From NCBI GenBank assembly GCA_949051815.1, contig CARQVR010000085.1:1-11484 (forward strand): 11,484 bases of DNA, written 5' to 3'. The position numbers and the translations under genes are program-made. The DNA is from an uncultured Lachnospiraceae bacterium (lineage in GTDB: Bacteria > Bacillota > Clostridia > Lachnospirales > Lachnospiraceae). Positions 6,284 to 11,484 of this stretch are shown here, one piece after another (within the stretch, counting starts at the first letter, position 1; the number at the start of each line of letters is the position of its first letter). Under the pieces are notes generated by a model that was not told where the DNA came from, did not search any database, and was given only the letters and a program-made list of their open reading frames with translations.

Positions 6284-7239
6284 TCCGCCTTGTCCCAGAT
6301 CCGCTGTAATATCATAATCGCCACAAACAGCACCGCCCCCACGCAGACTGCCGCAGCCGCCATCTTGTCGAACTCCAGATTGACGAACCAGTTGTTAAAC
6401 AGATGCTGGAGCAGGTAGATGTCCTCCTGCGGATAAGACCCCGCCACCAGATAAGCCTCCCTGTAAATCTTGAAGGAATTGAGGAAGGACAAAATCACAA
6501 TCGTATAAAAGCTGCCTTTCAGGTTCGGGAGAATGATATAGCGGATGCATTTCCACCTGCCCGCCCCGTCCACTCTGGCCGCCTCGATGAACTCATTGGG
6601 TATGGCCAGAATCCCCGCCAGCCAGAGCACTACCGTGTAACCGGTGTTTTTCCACAGATAACTGGCCACCAGCACCCAGAAGGAAGCCCCTGTCCCCAGA
6701 TAATCAATCGTCACGTTCTCCCACAGACCTGTAAACGCTCCGATCCTTGTGAGAAACAGATTGAGGAATCCCTGCCTGTAAAAGACCATTTTCCAGACAA
6801 GAACGATGGTCGCCGTCGGCATGGCAAGCGGAAACAGATACACCGATTTGATCAGCGAAGCGTTTTGAAACCGGCTCAGGGTAAACGCCACCAAAAGCCC
6901 TGCCAGCACCAGAAGCGGAATACAGACTACCGTAAAGCGCGCGGTATTTTTTACCGCCAGCACAAACGCCTGATTCTGAAAAATAACGCCGTAATTCTTT
7001 ACGCCGGTAAACTCTCCCGTGACCGCCGTCTGGAACGACCGTTTCAGCACATCCAGAAAGGGCAGAAGAACAAAGAGCGTCACTCCTGCAAGGCTGGGCA
7101 GGAGAAATAACAGGAAGGCATACTGTCTGCGCCTGTATTTTTTCCCGCTTCCCCACACCCGGTTTTTTTGTACATTTGCGTTATGTAAACTTGTTAATAT
7201 CTCCCCAATTCCCTTCATGCTGTTTGCAAACTCTCCCAT
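6280..7239 (-). CDS. CUT1 ABC transporter permease, MalF type
   Basis: Integral membrane subunit of a carbohydrate-type ABC importer, partner of the MalG-type permease downstream. It is 319 aa from the ATG at 7239, or 312 aa from 7218. A basic cytoplasmic N-terminus of about 40 residues precedes the first helix (about 41-62, FLLFLLPSLAGVTLFVLLPF), followed by about five further segments. The EAA loop reads EAARVDGAG (219-227) with ILP at 236-238. The start is uncertain. The ATG at 7239 has no Shine-Dalgarno site and lies only about 7 bases from a predicted transcription start. The ATG at 7218 is preceded by GGGAGAG, but at 12 or more bases. The gene ends in a TGA inside the duplicated GTGAAACGGGGA motif. 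It follows the solute-binding lipoprotein gene after 92 bases. Confidence 0.92.
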   Translation of the reverse strand: MGEFANSMKGIGEILTSLHNANVQKNRVWGSGKKYRRRQYAFLLFLLPSLAGVTLFVLLPFLDVLKRSFQTAVTGEFTGVKNYGVIFQNQAFVLAVKNTARFTVVCIPLLVLAGLLVAFTLSRFQNASLIKSVYLFPLAMPTATIVLVWKMVFYRQGFLNLFLTRIGAFTGLWENVTIDYLGTGASFWVLVASYLWKNTGYTVVLWLAGILAIPNEFIEAARVDGAGRWKCIRYIILPNLKGSFYTIVILSFLNSFKIYREAYLVAGSYPQEDIYLLQHLFNNWFVNLEFDKMAAAAVCVGAVLFVAIMILQRIWDKAE

Positions 7240-7246
7240 TATAGTA

Positions 7247-7276
7247 CAGATTATTACACATTCCTGCTATAATCTG
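7247..7276. repeat. Inverted repeat over the putative malF promoter
   Basis: CAGATTAT (7247-7254) and its exact reverse complement ATAATCTG (7269-7276) are separated by 14 bases. The centre-to-centre spacing is 22 bases, about two helical turns, as expected for a dimeric regulator. The arms cover the -10 to +1 region and the -35/spacer junction of the candidate promoter. No terminator-like T-tract follows. Confidence 0.4.
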
Positions 7277-7281
7277 CACAA
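7253..7281 (-). promoter_or_regulatory. Candidate internal promoter before the permease genes
   Basis: On the minus strand, TTGTGC (7281-7276), 17 bases, then TGTAAT (7258-7253). The -10 matches five of six consensus bases, but the -35 only three. Transcription would start near 7246. If real, the permease and adaptor genes could be expressed apart from the binding proteins. The 92-base gap is long for a tightly coupled operon, which agrees with a regulatory function. Confidence 0.35.
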
Positions 7282-7331
7282 TCATATCACACCGCAAACC
7301 CATACACGGAGAATACTGCCCTTTCGCACTG

Positions 7332-9908
7332 TTATTCGGACATATAAATAGCCAGTTTCTCCTGCACAAACGCCACGGCCTCCTCCAGACTGCACCGCCC
7401 CTCCAGATACTGTTTCCCGGCTTCCCGCACCGCGTCTTCCACGACCACGTCAGACAGATAAGGTGTGCGGACAGAGGAGAGTAAGTCGTACAGTTCTTTC
7501 GTTTCCTGGTCGGTGGGCGCATAGATGCTCATTGTAATCATCAGACCGTTGTCACTGGAAAATGCATACCCGCCGTAAGGCTTTCCGGGCTCGGCCCAGT
7601 CCGGAAGCTGCCCGCCCAGTGTACTGAGATATGTCTGTAACCCCTCCTCGTTGACAGGAAAGCCGCATGGATAAATCACACTCTGTACATCCCTGGAGAG
7701 CATCTCCCGCAAAAGTCCGCCGGCAAGCTCCGCCTGACCGGATGCCGCGCTAATGCCCATCAGCGCATAGGGTCGAAAAGAGTCGTTTGCATTTCCGGGC
7801 GTCAGGGCCATCTGACAGTTCTGGCCGTTCTCCCCGTTGTCGCTCTTGCTGACTGACTTGAGAAAGGCATAATTATAAGCGTTTAACAGCTCGCCCAGAG
7901 CTACCTTTTCGTTTCCTGCCACGATCTGCACGCAACCTCCCTGTAAGTCGTTGTAAGCGCCGACCTCGCTGCTGCTGGCGACCTCATGCTCCGCTCTGTC
8001 CTGATATTGCTGCAAAAGTTCCTCCGGAAGTCCTTCCATACAGGCGTTATAGATCCTTTTCGTCTGTTCCAGATAAGCAGTCAATTCCTCCACGTTGAGC
8101 CGCCCTGCCTCCCCGATCCACAGTGGCGCAGACACAGGCATCAACGCATTCAGCAGCATCTCCTCACTATAGGTCTCCATAATTCCCTCTCCCGGATGCT
8201 CTTTTCTCAGCTTCTCTATCATGTCCGCCAGCGAAGAAAGATCTGACACATCCGTCATATTTTCTTTGTCTGTCATATACATGGAAACAGTTACCGCCGC
8301 CGGAAGCATACAGATTTTACCATCCGCGGTAAAGCTTTCTTTGACATTCGCCAGAAGCCTTTCCTCCTTCTCCAACTCCGCCAGATAAGGCGTCAGATCA
8401 GCCAGCACGCCCTTCTCCACATAGGAATCAGCCGGCAGTCCGTCCAGAAGCAGGAAATCCGGACCTGTGCCGGCCATAATTTCCGTGTTCAGCTTCTTCA
8501 CCGCATCCTCTCTGGTGGTGGCGCCTTCCTCGTCCATGCCTACCTTGTATTCCACATAGACATCCGGGTGTTCCCCCTGATAGCGGATGATCGCCTGACG
8601 CAAAATATCGTTCCCCGTCAGACTGTAGGCCGTGAGTGTCTGCGACGGCACGGTGCTGATATTCGGATCGTAAGCGAAGGATGACACTTTTCCCTCAGAA
8701 AAAGCTGCCATAAACCCTTGCTTATCCGTCTTTATCATCTTCGCCACATGCTTCGCGGGATCGCTAAAACTGGTCAGACCGCCATTGATCACCTGTTCCA
8801 TGACGGTACCACCGATCACATGGCGGTATACCCCCTTGCTGCATACAAAATAGATACCCGCCTCCTCAGCCGGGAAAATACTGTAAGCAGACTCCCCTAT
8901 TAACTTGTTGACCGTACAGTTTTTCATCACAAAATCGGTGATAACATCATCCTCAATCCGCTCCAGCGTGTCCAGCGCATACAGGACAACACCTTCCCGA
9001 TTGTTCTTGATCGCCATATAGTTTTCCCAGACACAGAACATGTGCGGCATGATATCTGCCGCCAGAAACAGCTTCGTCACTCCTGTTTTCAGGTCAGCCT
9101 CATGAATCTTCTGATCCATCGACGCTACAAAAAGTCTGCTGCCATCCTCCGAAAAGCAAAGACACCCCGCTATCTCATACTCGCCGACAGGCACATCGAT
9201 CCACAATGCCTCACCCTGCGGCGGGATGACGCAGATCTTGTTTTCTATGCCGCTTTCCGCAGCCGTTTCTCCGGTCTCCGGCTCCCCACTCTTTCCGGTC
9301 TCATCCTCCGCTTCCGGCTCCCCACTCTTTCCGGTCTCATCCTCCGCTTCCGGCTCTCCGCTCTTATCCTCCGCAGCCTCTGTATCATCCGCCGTTTTTT
9401 CGTCCGCTTCGTCTTCCATTCCGGCCGCTGCCGCTTCCTCATCGGACGCTTCACCGTCCCCGGCTTCCTCCTCCGTCTCCGGCATATTGCCGTAACTCCT
9501 GCAAAGCAGAGCCACGCTTCCGTCGGGAGCCGCCTTCATGTCATATATATAATAGTTCATTGCAAGGTCTTCCCAGCCCGGCAGCAGATCCGGTTTCCAG
9601 GTCGTGCCGCCATCCTCAGACGTCCAGCGTCCCTCCGCGCCGTTTTCCAGAAGGACAAGCTTCCCGTCCGAAAGCTCTTTCAGATCCAGAATTTCCCCGG
9701 TATCCACATCCATCATGGTCTCCACATACCGCCCCATGGCCACGCTCTCGCCGGACGGCTCTCCTTTTCCGGAAGCGCCGCCGGTTCCGTCCTTCCCGTC
9801 CCCTGCCGTGCCGCCGCATCCCGCAAAAGACACGGCTATCGCACCAGCCAGCCACAACGCCGCCGTTCTCGTCCATCTTTTTTGTTGTTTACCGCCACTC
9901 TTCTGCAT
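7332..9908 (-). CDS. Lipoprotein fusing beta-propeller-like region to family-1 solute-binding domain
   Basis: This 858-aa protein is about twice the usual size of a sugar ABC binding protein. A basic N-terminus and hydrophobic stretch end in SFAGC, so Cys31 is the likely lipidated residue (F at -3 is slightly atypical). Residues about 60-420 look like a beta-propeller. SEDGGTTW (97-104) is a perfect Asp-box (SxDxGxTW), and CFSEDGSRLFVAS (251-263) is blade-like. An acidic low-complexity linker (about 143-222) with 12-residue repeats interrupts it. From about 425 a family-1 extracellular solute-binding domain begins: YSLTGNDILRQAIIRYQ, LNTEIMAGTGPDFLLLDGLP (473-492) and EKGVLADLTPYL. The start at 9908 has GGAGG nine bases upstream. 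It is a paralogue of the gene 57 bases upstream and lies before the permease pair, so it probably delivers ligand to them. The function of the propeller is unknown. Confidence 0.88.
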   Translation of the reverse strand: MQKSGGKQQKRWTRTAALWLAGAIAVSFAGCGGTAGDGKDGTGGASGKGEPSGESVAMGRYVETMMDVDTGEILDLKELSDGKLVLLENGAEGRWTSEDGGTTWKPDLLPGWEDLAMNYYIYDMKAAPDGSVALLCRSYGNMPETEEEAGDGEASDEEAAAAGMEDEADEKTADDTEAAEDKSGEPEAEDETGKSGEPEAEDETGKSGEPETGETAAESGIENKICVIPPQGEALWIDVPVGEYEIAGCLCFSEDGSRLFVASMDQKIHEADLKTGVTKLFLAADIMPHMFCVWENYMAIKNNREGVVLYALDTLERIEDDVITDFVMKNCTVNKLIGESAYSIFPAEEAGIYFVCSKGVYRHVIGGTVMEQVINGGLTSFSDPAKHVAKMIKTDKQGFMAAFSEGKVSSFAYDPNISTVPSQTLTAYSLTGNDILRQAIIRYQGEHPDVYVEYKVGMDEEGATTREDAVKKLNTEIMAGTGPDFLLLDGLPADSYVEKGVLADLTPYLAELEKEERLLANVKESFTADGKICMLPAAVTVSMYMTDKENMTDVSDLSSLADMIEKLRKEHPGEGIMETYSEEMLLNALMPVSAPLWIGEAGRLNVEELTAYLEQTKRIYNACMEGLPEELLQQYQDRAEHEVASSSEVGAYNDLQGGCVQIVAGNEKVALGELLNAYNYAFLKSVSKSDNGENGQNCQMALTPGNANDSFRPYALMGISAASGQAELAGGLLREMLSRDVQSVIYPCGFPVNEEGLQTYLSTLGGQLPDWAEPGKPYGGYAFSSDNGLMITMSIYAPTDQETKELYDLLSSVRTPYLSDVVVEDAVREAGKQYLEGRCSLEEAVAFVQEKLAIYMSE
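9277..9372. repeat. 36-bp tandem repeat in the acidic linker
   Basis: Two perfect 36-base copies (9277-9312 and 9313-9348) are followed by a degenerate third (from 9349 to about 9372). They encode KSGEPEAEDETG twice (residues 182-193 and 194-205), then KSGEPETGETAA. The unit is a multiple of three, so copy-number change keeps the frame. The linker probably varies in length between strains. Confidence 0.85.
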
Positions 9909-9965
9909 CCGAATTGTCCTCCGTTCTCTTTCTGATACCCCTCAAACCTTCTATGTCTCACATTG

Positions 9966-11484
9966 TTATTCGGCCATATACAATTCCACCCGCGATTTAA
10001 TCTTCTGCACCGCCTGATCTAACGACATCTGCTCCTGCAGATACTGCGCACCGATCTCGATCACTGCATTTTCCACCACGGTATCTGCCACATAGGGCGT
10101 CTTCACCTGACTGCAAAGCGAATAAAGTTCCTGAAACTCCTCCTGCGTCGGCATATAGATATCCATATGGAACTCCCTGCCGTCGGCATAACTGCCCCCT
10201 ACGGAACTGCTCGGCTCACCATACGCCTTATCCGTGCCTCCGTTCTTAAAAATCTTCCACTGATTGCTGAGCTGTTCTTTCAGCGCGGTCTGGTTCACCA
10301 TGAAACCGTCATAGAGAAGGCTCTGCACCTGCGTGCCCATAATGATGTCAAAGAACCGCTCCGCCTCCGACTGATGGGCGGAAGATGCGGAAAGCCCCAC
10401 CAGAATCGACGGTTCAAAAACACCCTCGCTCATACCGTCAAAAAACTTCATGTCCACATCCTCAAACCCCTCGCAGTATTTTAAGGATAATCCGCTCTGA
10501 TAACCGTAGACATTTTTAAGTATACCAAAGTTGAGTTCCATACCCTGCATCATAAAATTGTCATAGTCAAGTCCCACGTTGTTGAAATGCTCATACGCGT
10601 ATTTCTCTTCCTTATAATTATCCTTCTGCCATCCATAACTCTCCCTGACCTCATCCGGGATTCCTTCCAGCGCGGTCTTAGACATCTGACTCATGGCAGA
10701 CAAATATTCCGAAAGCGCTGCGCCGTCGATGCCACCCGCTTCTTCAATAAAAGCCGGAGCCGCCACGGGAAGGAGCCAGCGCACCGTCGCCTCCTCGGAA
10801 AAGAAACGGCAGATTTCCGCCTCCGGCTTCTTTTCCTTGATCTTCTCCACCGTGTCCACCAGAGACGCAAGATCCGTAATGCCCGCAAGATCGTCCTGCC
10901 TGCCGATCACCATTGGAATCTGGAAAGAAACCGGTATCATGTACACACTTCCCTCCCTGTCAAACGCCTCCACGATATTGGGAAGGAGAACCGCGTCCCC
11001 CGAAAGGCTGTCAATATGGGGTCTCAGATCTTTTAAAATCCCCTTTTCCTCATAGGATTTCACAGGAAGTCCGTCCATAATGATCACGTCCGGCCCCTTG
11101 CCCGCCATCAGTTCCGTATTTAACTTCTTGATCGCGTCCTCCGCCGCTTTCGCGTCCACACCGCTGACACCCACTTCATATCTCACGAAAGTGTCGGGGT
11201 TTTCCGTCTGGAACTGGGCGATCGCCTGCCGCACAGCATCCTGTTCTTCCAGAGAGTACACTGAGATCATATTTTCCGGCACTGTCGGCACACTGGCATC
11301 ATACTTGTAAAGCGCCACCATTCCGCCGGAAAACAGCGCCGCAAACTCATTCTCCCCGTATGCGGTGACACCGATCATATTCATGGACGGATTGCTGAAA
11401 CTGGTGAGGGCGCCGTCGATGATCAGCTCCATCACGCTGCCGCCGATCACATGCCGGTACATCCCGCCCTTGCCTGCCAGATAG
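9966..11484 (-). CDS. Solute-binding lipoprotein paralogue (partial, start outside window)
   Basis: The frame is open to the right window edge. Codons upstream of the ATG at 11462 read YLAGKGG and align with the same position of the neighbouring paralogue (YFVCSKG), so that ATG is internal and the true start is beyond 11484. The visible part of about 505 residues covers the end of the propeller-like region (GMYRHVIGGSVMELIIDGAL) and a full family-1 solute-binding domain: IKKLNTELMAGKGPDVIIMDGLP, EEKGILKDLRPHI and the C-terminus SLDQAVQKIKSRVELYMAE. Similarity to the downstream paralogue runs along the whole visible length, but the two are clearly diverged, so this is an old tandem duplication. 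It ends in TAA 57 bases before the next gene, with no terminator between. It probably shares the downstream permease pair, perhaps with different ligand range. Whether it also has a lipobox cannot be seen. Confidence 0.88.
   Translation of the reverse strand, partial: YLAGKGGMYRHVIGGSVMELIIDGALTSFSNPSMNMIGVTAYGENEFAALFSGGMVALYKYDASVPTVPENMISVYSLEEQDAVRQAIAQFQTENPDTFVRYEVGVSGVDAKAAEDAIKKLNTELMAGKGPDVIIMDGLPVKSYEEKGILKDLRPHIDSLSGDAVLLPNIVEAFDREGSVYMIPVSFQIPMVIGRQDDLAGITDLASLVDTVEKIKEKKPEAEICRFFSEEATVRWLLPVAAPAFIEEAGGIDGAALSEYLSAMSQMSKTALEGIPDEVRESYGWQKDNYKEEKYAYEHFNNVGLDYDNFMMQGMELNFGILKNVYGYQSGLSLKYCEGFEDVDMKFFDGMSEGVFEPSILVGLSASSAHQSEAERFFDIIMGTQVQSLLYDGFMVNQTALKEQLSNQWKIFKNGGTDKAYGEPSSSVGGSYADGREFHMDIYMPTQEEFQELYSLCSQVKTPYVADTVVENAVIEIGAQYLQEQMSLDQAVQKIKSRVELYMAE

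Noticed and set aside
9042..9935. Long plus-strand open frame of 297 codons
   Set aside because: It lies wholly antisense to the solute-binding lipoprotein gene, is dominated by Arg, Leu and Ser from the antisense of the acidic repeat linker, and has no recognisable domain.
1..11484. CRISPR arrays, tRNA or rRNA genes, insertion sequences, prophage or defence genes
   Set aside because: I saw no spaced direct repeats, no tRNA-like cloverleaf or rRNA sequence, and no transposase or integrase motifs. The genes are metabolic, transport and envelope functions in one orientation.

Overview
The window looks like a chromosomal segment from a moderately GC-rich anaerobic Firmicute, most likely a Lachnospiraceae/Clostridia member. 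Three things suggest this. The pyruvate, phosphate dikinase matches the Clostridium symbiosum enzyme almost residue for residue at its catalytic positions. The Shine-Dalgarno sequences are of the GGAGG type. The sugar-type ABC transporter has no ATPase gene beside it, as is usual in Firmicutes that share one MsmX/MsmK-type ATPase. All seven sizeable genes are on the minus strand, so they are transcribed from right to left, and no gap exceeds 300 bases.

Right part (11484 to 3874) is one apparent operon. In transcription order it holds: a partial solute-binding lipoprotein gene cut by the window edge; a full-length paralogue fusing an N-terminal beta-propeller-like region, an acidic repeat linker and a C-terminal family-1 solute-binding domain; a MalF-type permease; a MalG-type permease; and a HlyD/MacA-type membrane-fusion (adaptor) protein with a long charged coiled coil. 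Spacings are 57, 92, 98 and 37 bases. The two permeases and the binding proteins form a CUT1-like importer. The adaptor is the odd member, because no export ATPase or permease partner is seen here. The 92-base gap before malF carries a candidate promoter overlapped by an inverted repeat. The 98-base gap before malG carries a duplicated stop/Shine-Dalgarno motif and a 20-codon micro-ORF.

Middle part (3873 to 2877) is a separate unit: a membrane-anchored glycerophosphodiester phosphodiesterase. It has its own strong promoter (TTGAAA, 17 bases, TAGAAT) and a perfect 23-bp palindrome in the 5' leader.

Left part (2876 to 1) holds ppdK, the PEP/pyruvate interconverting dikinase of fermentative metabolism. 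It has an extended -10 promoter preceded by a Rex-like imperfect dyad and a perfect 10-bp-arm inverted repeat. The last 73 bases hold no gene, only a short inverted repeat at the window edge.

The most unusual content is the cassette of two tandem propeller/solute-binding lipoproteins, one permease pair and one HlyD-type adaptor. Its substrate and purpose cannot be read from the sequence.
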